From NCBI GenBank assembly GCA_041658205.1, contig JBBAAO010000001.1, positions 186,001-250,000 on the forward strand: a stretch of DNA of 64,000 bases, written 5' to 3'. Below the pieces are notes generated by a model, which saw only the letters and a program-made list of their open reading frames with translations, had not been told where the DNA came from and ran no database searches. The stretch is from Bacteroidota bacterium. Its GTDB lineage: Bacteria; Bacteroidota; Ignavibacteria; UBA10030; UBA8401. Shown one piece after another: positions 26,711-36,387 of the stretch. The translations under genes and the position numbers were made by a program. Each line of letters opens with the position of its first letter. The first letter of the stretch is position 1.

Positions 26711-27289
26711 ATGGATATCAGATTAAAAATATTTGAACTTCGAAGCTATACACCTATTCCGTTCCTCCTTGTTATGATTATTTTTGCAGAACCAACAATC
26801 ACCACACTTCTGGCCGGTTTTGTCATTGCGTTAACAGGTGAATTGATTCGATTCTGGGGAGTCTCGATCTGCGGAAGCGAAACACGCACGACAGGTGTTG
26901 TTGGCGCAACAAATTTAATTACGGACGGACCGTTTGGCCATGTTCGAAATCCGTTGTATGTAGGGAATATTCTTATGTATGTCGGTTGCGGGGTAATGTC
27001 CAATGCATTGGTACCGTATTTGGCGTTAGCAGCATTTGTATGGTTTGTTATTCAATATCACTTGATTGTTTCCCGTGAAGAAGAGCATCTGCGGATTGCG
27101 TTTGGCGAAGAATATGGAATCTATTGCAGAAATGTACCGCGATTCATCCCGAGGTTGTCAAAATATTCAGGAGAGCATTCTTTTCATCGTGAACCAAATT
27201 TTTCACGAGGAATTCAATCAGAAATGAGAACACTGCAAGCTTTTTCTGCCGTGATTATATTGATTGTTTTCCGATATTTTGTCCGGTAA
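26711..27289 (+). CDS. Isoprenylcysteine carboxyl methyltransferase-like membrane methyltransferase
   Basis: A 192-residue membrane protein of the ICMT/phospholipid methyltransferase superfamily. Hydrophobic helices lie at about 14-50, 90-125 and 170-190. The SAM-binding region is recognisable as GPFGHVRNPLYVGNILMYVGC (residues 77-97) and the C-terminal EEEHLRIAFGEEYGIYCRNVPRFIP. Bacterial members mostly have unknown acceptors, perhaps a lipid or a cell-envelope compound. The context of lipid A genes suggests an envelope lipid, as inference. It lies 6 bases after the HAD gene and directly before lpxB. Confidence 0.83.
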   Translation: MDIRLKIFELRSYTPIPFLLVMIIFAEPTITTLLAGFVIALTGELIRFWGVSICGSETRTTGVVGATNLITDGPFGHVRNPLYVGNILMYVGCGVMSNALVPYLALAAFVWFVIQYHLIVSREEEHLRIAFGEEYGIYCRNVPRFIPRLSKYSGEHSFHREPNFSRGIQSEMRTLQAFSAVIILIVFRYFVR

Positions 27290-27290
27290 G

Positions 27291-28409
27291 ATGAAACAAC
27301 GTGTGATGATGATAGCGGGGGAAGCATCGGGCGATTTGCACGGTGCGGGAGTTGTACGCGAGTTAAAACGCAGAAATCCGTCAATGGACATCTTCGGCAT
27401 CGGCGGGGACAAAATGCAAAAAGAGGGAATGACATTAACGTATCATGTACGTGAAACGTCGTTTATGGGATTCGTGGAAGTAGCAAAACACCTTCCGTTA
27501 ATTCGCTCTATTGAAAAAACGCTCGAACAATTATTGATCTTAAAAAAGCCCGATGTTGTTGTGCTGATAGATTATCCTGGATTCAATTTGAGGTTTGCCG
27601 GTATTGCGAAGAAACATGGAATCAAAGTTGTCTATTATATCAGTCCACAAGTTTGGGCGTGGAAAAAAGGGCGCGTAAAAAAAATGAGTGGAACCATCGA
27701 CATGATGCTTGTCGTGTTTCCATTTGAAGTTCCGATCTATCAGAAAGAGAATATACCGGTGCAGTTTGTCGGCCATCCGTTAGTGGAAGAGATGCAGGAT
27801 GTCATGACGAAAGAGCAATTTATGAAACGGTATGATCTTGATCCGGCAAAGAAATTTATCGCCGTCATCCCAGGAAGCAGAAAGCAAGAGATCGAGAATC
27901 TGTTCTCGGTGATGGTTCGTTCGGCAGCGGTGTTGGCCGAAGAAGGAAAAGAAGTTGTTGTCGCCGTTGCGCCGAATTTATCAATGGATGTATACCGTCA
28001 GCATTTACCAATGAACGCAAACGTGAAATTTATTCAACATGCAACACACGAAGTAATGAAATATGCCGAATTTGCGTTCGTCACTTCCGGAACGGCTACG
28101 CTTGAAACGGCATGTGTTGGGACTCCAATGATTGTTGTGTATAAAACATCAAGGATTACTTATTGGATTGCACGGTTTGTGGTGAAGATCAAGAACATTT
28201 CACTGGTGAATATTGTGGCGGAAAAAACAATCGTTCCGGAAATGATTCAAGGGAATGTGACAGTCGATTCGTTGGTGAAAGAAGCGAAGGGGATCTTAAA
28301 CTCTCCGGAACAGTACAGTGTTATGAAAGATGAGTTGAATATCGTCCGGCAAAAACTTGGCAGTGTCGGTGCGTCGGCAAATGTTGCAGAAGCGATTCTG
28401 GCGGTATGA
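27291..28409 (+). CDS. lpxB: Lipid-A-disaccharide synthase
   Basis: A 372-residue GT19 enzyme that joins UDP-2,3-diacylglucosamine and lipid X to form the lipid A disaccharide at the inner membrane. Signatures are the opening VMMIAGEASGDLHGAGVVRELK, then GIGGDKM, SFMGFVEV, YISPQVWAWKKGRVKKM near 118 and FVTSGTATLETACVGTPMIV near 265. The ATG at 27291 starts just after the previous stop and gives the family's usual N-terminus. It overlaps the following acyltransferase gene by four bases. This and lpxK show that the organism makes lipid A. Confidence 0.95.
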   Translation: MKQRVMMIAGEASGDLHGAGVVRELKRRNPSMDIFGIGGDKMQKEGMTLTYHVRETSFMGFVEVAKHLPLIRSIEKTLEQLLILKKPDVVVLIDYPGFNLRFAGIAKKHGIKVVYYISPQVWAWKKGRVKKMSGTIDMMLVVFPFEVPIYQKENIPVQFVGHPLVEEMQDVMTKEQFMKRYDLDPAKKFIAVIPGSRKQEIENLFSVMVRSAAVLAEEGKEVVVAVAPNLSMDVYRQHLPMNANVKFIQHATHEVMKYAEFAFVTSGTATLETACVGTPMIVVYKTSRITYWIARFVVKIKNISLVNIVAEKTIVPEMIQGNVTVDSLVKEAKGILNSPEQYSVMKDELNIVRQKLGSVGASANVAEAILAV

Positions 28410-29080
28410 GAAAAAAATTTATACTGTTCGCAATACGATTGGTATTGTGGCGACTGGCTCTCGTGTGGGGAAAGACTCTAAAGATTACAGCATTGAATAA
28501 TGAACAGTTCGATGCCCTAAAACAGAGTGAGAAAAATTATATCGTAGCATTCTGGCATGGATCGATGTTTGTTGGCTGGTTCGTGCACCGTTCCGAAAAA
28601 AAAGGTGCAATATCGGCATTGGTCAGCCAAAGCAATGATGGTGAGTTTCTTTCAACAATCTTAGAACGGTGGGGTTATACAATGATTCGCGGTTCGAGTC
28701 ATATTGGAGGAAAAGAAGCAATGCAGTTGATGGTGCATGAGGTCATTAAGGGAAATGCATTGGCAATCACTCCCGATGGACCGAGAGGCCCCCGACATGA
28801 AATGAAGATGGGTGCTGTTCGTGTTGCACAAAAGACTGATGTTCCGCTTGTGCTTGCAGGGATAGGAGTAAAGAAAAAGAGACACTTGCGAAGCTGGGAC
28901 AAATTTGAAGTGCCAATGCCGTTTTCTACTATAGTTGTGAAATACAGCGATCCTGTATTCGTGTCCAAAGATCTTGAAGGTGAATCGCTTGATACTTTCA
29001 AGTTGGAAATGCAAAATAAATTAAACGCATTAACTGAAGAAGCGGAAGCAATTGTGGGTGAGACAGGTGGTCGGGCGTGA
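28406..29080 (+). CDS. DUF374 lysophospholipid acyltransferase-like protein
   Basis: A 224-residue protein of the DUF374 branch of the LPLAT acyltransferase superfamily. The H-x4-x region is IVAFWHGSMFVGWF (near 46-60), followed by SQSNDGEF and ITPDGPRGPRHEMKMGAVRVAQKTDVPLV (residues 117-145), where DGPRGP is the family hallmark. In this context it may add an acyl chain to lipid A, taking the place of LpxL-type enzymes, but the acceptor is an inference. It is coupled on both sides, overlapping lpxB and lpxK by four bases each. Confidence 0.86.
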   Translation: MRKKFILFAIRLVLWRLALVWGKTLKITALNNEQFDALKQSEKNYIVAFWHGSMFVGWFVHRSEKKGAISALVSQSNDGEFLSTILERWGYTMIRGSSHIGGKEAMQLMVHEVIKGNALAITPDGPRGPRHEMKMGAVRVAQKTDVPLVLAGIGVKKKRHLRSWDKFEVPMPFSTIVVKYSDPVFVSKDLEGESLDTFKLEMQNKLNALTEEAEAIVGETGGRA

Positions 29081-30102
29081 AACCGCATCCATTGTTATAT
29101 CCCTTTTCGTTGATCTACGGATTGGTTGTTTCAATACGGAATGTGTTCTTTGATATTGGAATATTAAAAACTGTTGATGTTGGTGTTCCGGTTATTTCGA
29201 TCGGCAATATCACTGCTGGAGGAACAGGAAAAACCCCTATTGTTCAATATGTGGCAAAGCTATTATTGGATGCAGGAAAGATCGTCGCAATTATCAGCAG
29301 GGGTTATGGAAGAACAACAAACGGAACAGTTGTTGTTTGTGACGGTAATTCTATTCTTGCAGACAGTAGCTCCTCAGGAGATGAACCAGCAATGATTGCA
29401 CGAAATTTGAAGAGAGCTATCGTCATTGTTGATGAAGACAGGGTGCGAGGAGCAAAAAAGGCAGTCAAAGAATTTGGAGCAGAGGTCATCATTCTTGATG
29501 ATGGATTTCAACATCGTTATTTGAAGAGAACAAAAGATATTGTGTTACTCGATGCCGAACAAATGCCATTCGATACAATGTTACTTCCCGCTGGATATCG
29601 AAGGGAATTGCTCAGCAGTCTAAAGAGGGCAGATGTGCAGTTAATAACAAAAGCCAAGATTGATGATGACAGTAAAGGATCAATTTCCCGGGTACGGATT
29701 GGTAATGGTCAGCAAAAATTTTCTAGTTCATTTCGACCGTCCGGAATAAAAAATGTATTTGGCGATGTAATGCAATCATTAGAAATTCTCAAAGGACATA
29801 CGGCAGTAGCGTTTTGCGGTATTGCAAAACCAGAGAATTTTCGAATGAGTCTCGAAACATGCGGGGTGGTTATAAAGGAATTATTGAGTTTCCCGGATCA
29901 TCATCTGTATACGGAATCCGAAATGACTTCGATTATCGAATCGTTTCATCAACACAAAGCAGATTTTATCCTGACGACGGAAAAAGATGCTGTTCGATTG
30001 CAGAGATTTGAGAATCTTCTGAAGGAACTTCCGATCGCCGCATTGGTCATGGAAGTGACTATTCATCAACAGGATGCTTGGAAAAAATATTTACTGAGTT
30101 GA
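29077..30102 (+). CDS. lpxK: Tetraacyldisaccharide 4'-kinase
   Basis: A 341-residue membrane-associated kinase that phosphorylates the 4' position of the lipid A disaccharide. The Walker A motif is ITAGGTGKTPIVQYV near 46-60, preceded by the N-terminal amphipathic segment PLSLIYG-type (PFSLIYGLVVSIRN). SRGYGR near 77, VILDDGFQHRYL near 142 and the C-terminal FPDHHLYTESEM are family signatures. The start is GTG, overlapping the upstream TGA (GTGA), a sign of translational coupling. Confidence 0.94.
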   Translation: MKPHPLLYPFSLIYGLVVSIRNVFFDIGILKTVDVGVPVISIGNITAGGTGKTPIVQYVAKLLLDAGKIVAIISRGYGRTTNGTVVVCDGNSILADSSSSGDEPAMIARNLKRAIVIVDEDRVRGAKKAVKEFGAEVIILDDGFQHRYLKRTKDIVLLDAEQMPFDTMLLPAGYRRELLSSLKRADVQLITKAKIDDDSKGSISRVRIGNGQQKFSSSFRPSGIKNVFGDVMQSLEILKGHTAVAFCGIAKPENFRMSLETCGVVIKELLSFPDHHLYTESEMTSIIESFHQHKADFILTTEKDAVRLQRFENLLKELPIAALVMEVTIHQQDAWKKYLLS

Positions 30103-30111
30103 CAATTCTTC

Positions 30112-30810
30112 ATGAAGATAGCTGTTACGGATACCGGAAAATCAGAGAAACAAAAATTGTATATGGATTGGCTTCAATCATTCAATCCAGACGCTGAATT
30201 AGTGGTTGTGTCATATCGTAATGGAAATTCTGATATATCAGGTTGCGACGGTTTAGTTCTCACTGGCGGTGAGGATGTTGATCCAAAATTATCGAAAGCA
30301 TCTCCTGTTGAACTTGTGCAGCAGGTCGATAGACTGCGGGACGATTTTGAATTCAGGATGCTGGAAAGTGCAATGAAACATCTGATGCCGATTTTTGGCA
30401 TTTGTCGCGGACTTCAAGTAACAAACGTATTTCTTGGCGGTACGCTGATTTCCGATTTACCTTCGGCCGGTTATCAAAGCCATACAGGGAAAAAGAATGA
30501 ACCGGAGCTTCGTCATGCAATTACTGTCAGGAATGAAACACTGCTGAAATCCGCAACTGGTATGTCAAAAGGTGAGATCAATTCTTACCACCACCAATCG
30601 GTTCTTTCACCGGCAAACGATCTTATTGTTACCGGTCAATCGGATGACAACGTGATCGAATCATTGGAGTGGAAAGAAAAAAAAGGAAAATCATTCTTAA
30701 TGTTGGTACAGTGGCATCCGGAACGGATGCGTGATACGGAAAATCCGTTCACAACCGGTATTGGCAAAACATTTTTTACAGAAGCACAAAAGTTCAATTC
30801 AATGAAATAA
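30112..30810 (+). CDS. Class I glutamine amidotransferase-like hydrolase, peptidase C26/PuuD type
   Basis: A 232-residue protein of the gamma-glutamyl-gamma-aminobutyrate hydrolase group. The catalytic triad is visible as Cys98 in IFGICRGLQVTNV, His202 and Glu204 in QWHPERM. The oxyanion-area TGGEDVDP near 52 and the SYHHQSV segment are typical. Family members free glutamate from gamma-glutamyl compounds such as gamma-glutamyl-GABA or folate poly-glutamate. Nothing nearby names the substrate. It follows lpxK by 9 bases and may be a passenger in the operon. Confidence 0.85.
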   Translation: MKIAVTDTGKSEKQKLYMDWLQSFNPDAELVVVSYRNGNSDISGCDGLVLTGGEDVDPKLSKASPVELVQQVDRLRDDFEFRMLESAMKHLMPIFGICRGLQVTNVFLGGTLISDLPSAGYQSHTGKKNEPELRHAITVRNETLLKSATGMSKGEINSYHHQSVLSPANDLIVTGQSDDNVIESLEWKEKKGKSFLMLVQWHPERMRDTENPFTTGIGKTFFTEAQKFNSMK

Positions 30811-30892
30811 GAACGCGCAACAGTATCCACAATTGATCGACTGGCGCGAAATGTATAACAGTGGGCGAGAGGCCCGAAAGGAACAGTGAGCT

Positions 30893-31930
30893 ATGAAACT
30901 TTCCGATTATAAATACCCGGTTCCGCGAAATCTCATCGCGAAACATCCGGCAAACCCCCGCGATCATGCGCGGTTAATGGTAATCAATCGAAAAGAAGAA
31001 ACGATCGAGGATAGACATTTTTACGACGTTGCCGAATATTTTGAAAAGGGCGATACAATGGTCGTCAATGAAACGAAGGTGTTTCAGGCTCGGCTGATCG
31101 GGAAAAAGGAAAAAACGAATGCAAAGATTGAAGTGTTTTTGCTTCGTCAATTAAACGTTGAAGATAATATTTGGGATGTCATTGTCGACCCGGCACGTAA
31201 AGTGCGTATTGGCAATAAGATTTATTTTGATAACGGAAATCTTTGGTGCGAAGTGATCGATAATACGACTTCGCGGGGAAGAACTGTTCGGTTTAATTAT
31301 ACCGGGGATTTCTTTAAAGTGATCGACAAGATTGGTCTGACACCGTTGCCGAATTACATCAAACGTGATCCGACACCGAAGGATAAGGATTCATATCAAA
31401 CGATCTTTGCAGACAAAGTTGGTGCTGTTGCTGCTCCGACTGCCGGTCTTCATTTCACCAAAGCAATGCAGAAGAAGATGGAGAAAAAAGGAGTAAGTTT
31501 TGCTCCGGTTATTCTTCACATCGGACTCGGAACATTCCGCGCAGTGGAAGTTGAAGACCTGACAAAGCATAAAATGGACTCGGAATACTTCCAAGTGGAT
31601 GATACCACCGTTAAGCTTGTCAATAAATCAATCGACGCCAGAAGAAAAGTCTGTGTTGTTGGAACAAGCGCCATGCGTGCCGTTGAATCCAGTGTCACTA
31701 CGGATGGACATCTTAAACCACTACGCGGCTGGACGGATAAATTCATTTTTCCGCCGTACGACTTTAAAATTGCGGATAGATTGATCACCAATTTCCATAT
31801 GCCTGAATCAACGCTTTTGATGCTTGTTGCAGCGTTTGCCGGTCATGATCTTACAATGCGGGCATATAAACACGCAATAAAAAAAGGGTACCGGTTTTAC
31901 AGTTACGGCGACGCGATGCTCATTCTCTAA
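30893..31930 (+). CDS. queA: tRNA preQ1(34) S-adenosylmethionine ribosyltransferase-isomerase
   Basis: A 345-residue enzyme that transfers the ribosyl part of SAM to 7-aminomethyl-7-deazaguanine in tRNA, giving epoxyqueuosine. It starts KLSDYKYPVPRNLIAKHPANPRDHARLMV and carries NETKVFQARLIGKK, AAPTAGLHFT near 187 and THTKMDSEYF-type VEDLTKHKMDSEYFQV. The C-terminal NFHMPESTLLMLVAAFAG is diagnostic. The 82-base gap before it holds GAAAGGAA about 12 bases upstream of the ATG. Confidence 0.96.
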   Translation: MKLSDYKYPVPRNLIAKHPANPRDHARLMVINRKEETIEDRHFYDVAEYFEKGDTMVVNETKVFQARLIGKKEKTNAKIEVFLLRQLNVEDNIWDVIVDPARKVRIGNKIYFDNGNLWCEVIDNTTSRGRTVRFNYTGDFFKVIDKIGLTPLPNYIKRDPTPKDKDSYQTIFADKVGAVAAPTAGLHFTKAMQKKMEKKGVSFAPVILHIGLGTFRAVEVEDLTKHKMDSEYFQVDDTTVKLVNKSIDARRKVCVVGTSAMRAVESSVTTDGHLKPLRGWTDKFIFPPYDFKIADRLITNFHMPESTLLMLVAAFAGHDLTMRAYKHAIKKGYRFYSYGDAMLIL

Positions 31931-31939
31931 CACATACGA

Positions 31940-33802
31940 ATGGAACTCTTCCTCACTAAAAAGTTTTTCGTATTGCTTGTCATCAATATCACTCTTTTGG
32001 GTACGTTTGGATATTTGATGACGCAGAAACACCTGCTCTCGTATTTTTCGAAAGGGAAATGGTGGCTAACGTGGTTATCTGTTGCGATCATAACGTTGAT
32101 GGACGAATTGACATCCATCTTTTATGCGCCGAGTGAAGCGTTTCGTGTCATTGGGACGAATGCAATCGCATTCATCATTTTGACATCGCTCTTGATTCGT
32201 TACCTTTCGATGCGGATGACCGAGATCGCCGAAATCCTTGAGTTTCATGGTGTGAAGGGAGGGGGAGTCTATTCATTCTCGTATATCGTCCTGGGTCCAA
32301 CAGTATCGTTTATCGCTGTTGCTTCGATCATTGTAGATTATGTTCTGACGGCAAGTCTTTCGACAGTAAGTGCTGTAGAAAACGGAATGGCATTTATTCA
32401 TGTGTCGGAAATGGGAAAATTTGTATTCCAAGCAGGGATCATTTGGTTTGTGGCAGGATTGAATATTCTGGGAATCAAAGAGAATGCAAAATTTACCTTC
32501 GGTATCTTTGTTGTTGCGGCAATAATTTTGATCAATCTTGTCTCGGCGGGAATGTTTCATATCGACTCGAACAGCTGGAGTACCATTGGTGACAGCTTTA
32601 CAAATATTGCCAAAGGAATGGATGAAGGAAATTGGTTCAATGCATACTTCTTCGTGATTATTGGTGTCTCTAGTTGTATTCTTGCCTATTCAGGAATTGA
32701 ATCAGTTGTACAAACAGCCGGATTAGTGAAATCATGGAAAGATGTGAAACGCGCTTATATTTTCCTTGCACTAACCACAGGGATATTTACTCCATTGTTG
32801 GCAGCGGTAGTCCTCTCTTCCAACATCAATCACTCGCTCCATGAGACCGATCTCATTACGCAATTTGCAAAAATGGTCGGAGGAGTTCCGTTTGGGTATA
32901 TCGTTGGTATTCTTGCCAGCGTATTGTTGATGATGGCCGTTAATACGGCATATGTTGCGTCAAGTGAATTGATGGAGCGAGTTGCCCATCGGTATGGATT
33001 TCATTGGCTCATCAAAACGAACAATCGTCAGTCGTTATACCGTGTCCACATAGGCAACGCAATGTTCTACACCTTCATTGTGTATATTACCGGCGGCAAT
33101 CAAATGCTGTTGGCGGAAATGTATGCCATCGGATTATTAGCGAGTTTTACAATCAATCTAGGCAGTTTGTTAATTTACCGCTACTCAAAAGGAACAAAGG
33201 ATGTCCGTGCGTTCAATACTTCTCGTATGGGTACTTTGTTTCTCTTTGTGGTGATGCTTTCCTGTTTTGCATATCTCGGTTATCACAAACCGTACGGCAC
33301 GTTGATGTGGAGTTCAGTAACCGCAATTTTCTTGTTCATTGGTATCCGCGTTGCACAAAAACGCGCTCCGGAGATCAAAGAGATTGCTCAAACAGACCAA
33401 CCGTTGAACATGATTTTTTATTTGGTGGAATCTGAGGCCGAGAATCTTCATGTCTATTTCCGACGTCCTCAAGAGCATGGTCCTCAAGTTGATGATACTT
33501 CGTCAGCTTTTATCAGTCTTTACCATCCGCGTCAAGGGATACCCGAAAAGGTTGCAAAAAATCATTTCCGATTCGCAAATCAAAGTCAATCAGTCTATCA
33601 GGGGATCACGGAAATTCTCTACGCGTTGGAATATGAACTTCCACACAAAAAAATCACAATCCATCTTGGATGGCCTACGTCGTCATGGATTGATCGCCTT
33701 TCCATCGGTGTGATGATCTTGAGTGTGATGCGTTTGCCAAAATTATTCCCGCGGTTTAATTTTGCAATCGAATATTTTGGAAAATCAAAAGAAAAGAAAT
33801 AA
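31940..33802 (+). CDS. APC-family amino acid permease-like transporter
   Basis: A 620-residue protein with about 12 membrane helices over residues 1-465 and a soluble C-terminal region of about 155 residues. The first helices with GTNAIAFIILTSLLIRYLSMRMTEIAEILEFHGVKGGGVYSF, here quoted only as positions 70-111, resemble amino-acid/polyamine/organocation transporters with the unwound GGG loop. AYSGIESVVQTAGLVKSW near 250 is the matching TM6 break. The soluble tail (from SEAENLHVYFRRP) may be a regulatory domain. Substrate is unknown. It begins 9 bases after queA. Confidence 0.8.
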   Translation: MELFLTKKFFVLLVINITLLGTFGYLMTQKHLLSYFSKGKWWLTWLSVAIITLMDELTSIFYAPSEAFRVIGTNAIAFIILTSLLIRYLSMRMTEIAEILEFHGVKGGGVYSFSYIVLGPTVSFIAVASIIVDYVLTASLSTVSAVENGMAFIHVSEMGKFVFQAGIIWFVAGLNILGIKENAKFTFGIFVVAAIILINLVSAGMFHIDSNSWSTIGDSFTNIAKGMDEGNWFNAYFFVIIGVSSCILAYSGIESVVQTAGLVKSWKDVKRAYIFLALTTGIFTPLLAAVVLSSNINHSLHETDLITQFAKMVGGVPFGYIVGILASVLLMMAVNTAYVASSELMERVAHRYGFHWLIKTNNRQSLYRVHIGNAMFYTFIVYITGGNQMLLAEMYAIGLLASFTINLGSLLIYRYSKGTKDVRAFNTSRMGTLFLFVVMLSCFAYLGYHKPYGTLMWSSVTAIFLFIGIRVAQKRAPEIKEIAQTDQPLNMIFYLVESEAENLHVYFRRPQEHGPQVDDTSSAFISLYHPRQGIPEKVAKNHFRFANQSQSVYQGITEILYALEYELPHKKITIHLGWPTSSWIDRLSIGVMILSVMRLPKLFPRFNFAIEYFGKSKEKK

Positions 33803-33806
33803 TTCC

Positions 33807-34496
33807 ATGTTTACCAGTGTGATTATACCCGCGGCAGGGTTTGGCGAACGAATGGGTGCAACCATCGGCAAGCAATTCTTGATGCTGAACGATAAACCGA
33901 TCTTGGTTCACACGTTGGAACGATTTCAATTATGTGATGCAGTCCATGAGATTGTTGTTGCAACACAGAAATCTGCCTTCCCGATCATTGAAGAGATTAA
34001 AGTTAAATATGCTCTTTCAAAATTAGTCTCGCCGGTTGAAGGGGGAGAGCGTCGGCAGGATTCTGTTGCGAAAGCATTGCAATGTATTAATGCAAAAACG
34101 GAAATCGTGATTGTGCATGACGCCGTCAGGCCGTTCGTTCATCTGAAAGAAATTACACAATCTATCGAAACCGCAAAATATTTTGGTGCTTCTATAGTAG
34201 CAGTCCGAGCTAAAGACACAATGAAACAAGCTTCCACAGACGGAAGAGTAGAAAAAACGCTGAACAGATCATCATTATGGAGCGTCCAAACTCCGCAGAC
34301 ATTTCAACGAAAGATTCTTCTAGATGCGTATGATGCTGCAAAAAAAAACGATCTCATTGCTACAGATGATTCATTTATGGTGGAGCAGATTGGAATTTCA
34401 CCGATTATTGTAGAAGGAAGCTACGAAAACATCAAAATTACTACCCCGGATGATCTTTTGCTTGCCGAATTGCTCTTAAAACGCTTTATTCCTTAA
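33807..34496 (+). CDS. ispD: 2-C-methyl-D-erythritol 4-phosphate cytidylyltransferase
   Basis: A 229-residue enzyme of the MEP isoprenoid pathway, transferring CMP from CTP to methylerythritol phosphate. The N-terminus VIIPAAGFGERMGATIGKQF is the nucleotide-binding loop. GGERRQDSVAKAL near 79, VHDAVRPFV near 103 and the final ENIKITTPDDLLLAE near 212 are conserved. The ATG at 33807 is chosen since it directly precedes the first beta strand; longer frames run into the permease gene. It closes the co-directional run that began with smc. Confidence 0.96.
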   Translation: MFTSVIIPAAGFGERMGATIGKQFLMLNDKPILVHTLERFQLCDAVHEIVVATQKSAFPIIEEIKVKYALSKLVSPVEGGERRQDSVAKALQCINAKTEIVIVHDAVRPFVHLKEITQSIETAKYFGASIVAVRAKDTMKQASTDGRVEKTLNRSSLWSVQTPQTFQRKILLDAYDAAKKNDLIATDDSFMVEQIGISPIIVEGSYENIKITTPDDLLLAELLLKRFIP

Positions 34497-34625
34497 TTTC
34501 ACACAATGTTGTGGAATTTTTCCAATTCCTCAAAATTCCGAAACTTTTCATGAAGGTCTTGCATCTAATCATTCTATTTTCTTATTTTCAATTAATAAAT
34601 AGATTTTAGTATTTAGGGGACAGTT

Positions 34626-35300
34626 ATGGGAAATCTAGCAATCGTAATTTTTCTGAGTTATATTTTCGGATCGATTCCGACCAGTATTATTGCCACAAAA
34701 CTTGCTGATGCTGGGGATATTCGTAAGTTCGGCAGCGGCAACGCAGGAGGGACGAATGTGCTGCGGATGCTTGGCTGGAAAGTGGGTCTTGCTGTAATCT
34801 TATTCGATCTTATCAAAGGGGTCATTGCAACGTATTACATCCCGCAAATATTTTGGGATCCTAATACGCTTCCATTTAATAATAATACTCCCTTCCAGGA
34901 TTTTACGGTAGTGCAGATTATTTGCGGAATCGCTGCAGTGCTCGGGCACATTTGGACTCTCTTTGCCGGATTTAAAGGGGGGAAAGGTGTTGCTACGGGT
35001 GCAGGTATGGTGCTCGGACTTGCCCCGATAGAATTTGTTGTAGCAATTGCTGTATTCGCATTGGTCTTTACCGCTTGGCGATACGTTTCACTCGGATCAA
35101 TTCTGGGAGCAATGGCAATTCCTGTGACAATGTTTATTCGAGAGAATCTCTTCAAGGTGGATATTCCCGGATATCATACGCTGGTCTATTTTGCTATTGC
35201 TGTTTCACTTCTCATTACGTACACTCACCGTGAGAACATCAAACGGCTGCTGGATGGAACCGAAAATAAACTGACACACTTCAAAGGTATACGCCAGTAA
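34626..35300 (+). CDS. plsY: Glycerol-3-phosphate acyltransferase PlsY
   Basis: A 224-residue integral membrane enzyme that acylates glycerol 3-phosphate using acyl-phosphate, the first step of phospholipid synthesis. Five or six helices are visible. The three short active-site loops are present: FGSIPTSIIATKLADAGDIRKFGSGNAGGTNVLR (residues 15-48), GHIWTLFAGFKGGKGVATGAG (about 108-128), and THRENIKRLLDGTE near 200. The ATG follows a GGGGAC site. A 129-base AT-rich gap upstream likely carries its own promoter. It pairs with gpsA, which makes its substrate. Confidence 0.95.
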   Translation: MGNLAIVIFLSYIFGSIPTSIIATKLADAGDIRKFGSGNAGGTNVLRMLGWKVGLAVILFDLIKGVIATYYIPQIFWDPNTLPFNNNTPFQDFTVVQIICGIAAVLGHIWTLFAGFKGGKGVATGAGMVLGLAPIEFVVAIAVFALVFTAWRYVSLGSILGAMAIPVTMFIRENLFKVDIPGYHTLVYFAIAVSLLITYTHRENIKRLLDGTENKLTHFKGIRQ

Positions 35301-35331
35301 TTTTTTATTCACCGACTTTTTAAGGTTCACC

Positions 35332-36330
35332 ATGCGTATCTCAGTTCTTGGAGCCGGAAGTTGGGGCACAACACTTGCCATTGTACTATGTGAAAATTTT
35401 CGCGATGTGACATTGTGGAGCTATCGTGCAGATCAAACAGAAGAAATGCGCGAAGCGCGAACGAACAAAGACTATCTTCCCGGAATAACACTCCCCAAAC
35501 ATTTAAAGATTACACATGATCTAGAGGAAGCATCCTCAAAAAAAGATCTTATTGTTACAGCTGTTCCCTCTCAGTTTCTTCGCAACGTTCTCAAAGATAT
35601 TGCTCATGTCGATCTCAATAAAACAATCATTGTCAATGTGGCGAAAGGGATTGAAAATAAAACATTGATGACGATGTCTGAGGTGATGATTGATATTTTG
35701 GAACATGAGAAAAAATCGAATATCGTCATCCTTTCCGGTCCTAGTCACGCGGAAGAAGTCGTGAAAAAAATTCCGACCGCTGTCGTTGCTTCCTCATTCA
35801 GTTCACGCACAGCAAAGATTGTTGCGCAATGTTTTAACACTCCTTATTTTCGAGTGTATGTTTCCGACGATATCCGAGGGGTTGAGCTAGGTGGCGCATT
35901 GAAAAATGTGATTGCCATCGGTGCCGGAGTTGTGGATGGTGCCGGATTCGGCGATAACACAAAAGCCGCCATCATTACGCGCGGTATTGCTGAGATGACC
36001 AGACTCGGAGATAAAATGGGGGCGCTCCCAAGAACATTTTCCGGTCTTTCCGGTGTTGGCGACCTTATTGTGACTTGTATGAGCAAACACAGCCGTAACC
36101 GCCATGTCGGCGAGGAGCTCGGTCGCGGCAGGAAATTAGATGATATTTTAGGAGAGATGGTAATGATTGCAGAAGGTGTTGCAACATGTCGATCTGCCGT
36201 TGATCTTGCCAAAAAACATCATACCGAAATGGCTATTTTTTCCGAAGTCTACAATATTATGTTCAACGGAAAAGAACCTCACCGTGCCACAGAAGATCTG
36301 ATGGGCAGAAGCATTAAAGGCGAACACTGA
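35332..36330 (+). CDS. gpsA: Glycerol-3-phosphate dehydrogenase [NAD(P)+]
   Basis: A 332-residue cytosolic enzyme reducing dihydroxyacetone phosphate to sn-glycerol 3-phosphate. The Rossmann loop is VLGAGSWGTTLAIVL (residues 5-19). NVAKGIE near 104, SGPSHAEEVV near 139 and the catalytic Lys region GALKNVIAIGAGVVDGAGFGDN (about 188-209) are canonical. It lies 31 bases after plsY, and the two enzymes act in sequence. It also links to tpiA in this window through dihydroxyacetone phosphate. Confidence 0.96.
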   Translation: MRISVLGAGSWGTTLAIVLCENFRDVTLWSYRADQTEEMREARTNKDYLPGITLPKHLKITHDLEEASSKKDLIVTAVPSQFLRNVLKDIAHVDLNKTIIVNVAKGIENKTLMTMSEVMIDILEHEKKSNIVILSGPSHAEEVVKKIPTAVVASSFSSRTAKIVAQCFNTPYFRVYVSDDIRGVELGGALKNVIAIGAGVVDGAGFGDNTKAAIITRGIAEMTRLGDKMGALPRTFSGLSGVGDLIVTCMSKHSRNRHVGEELGRGRKLDDILGEMVMIAEGVATCRSAVDLAKKHHTEMAIFSEVYNIMFNGKEPHRATEDLMGRSIKGEH

Positions 36331-36387
36331 GTTATTGATCCATCGCTGCAACTCCACAGAACAATACTTCCGTTACAGGTATGCCGT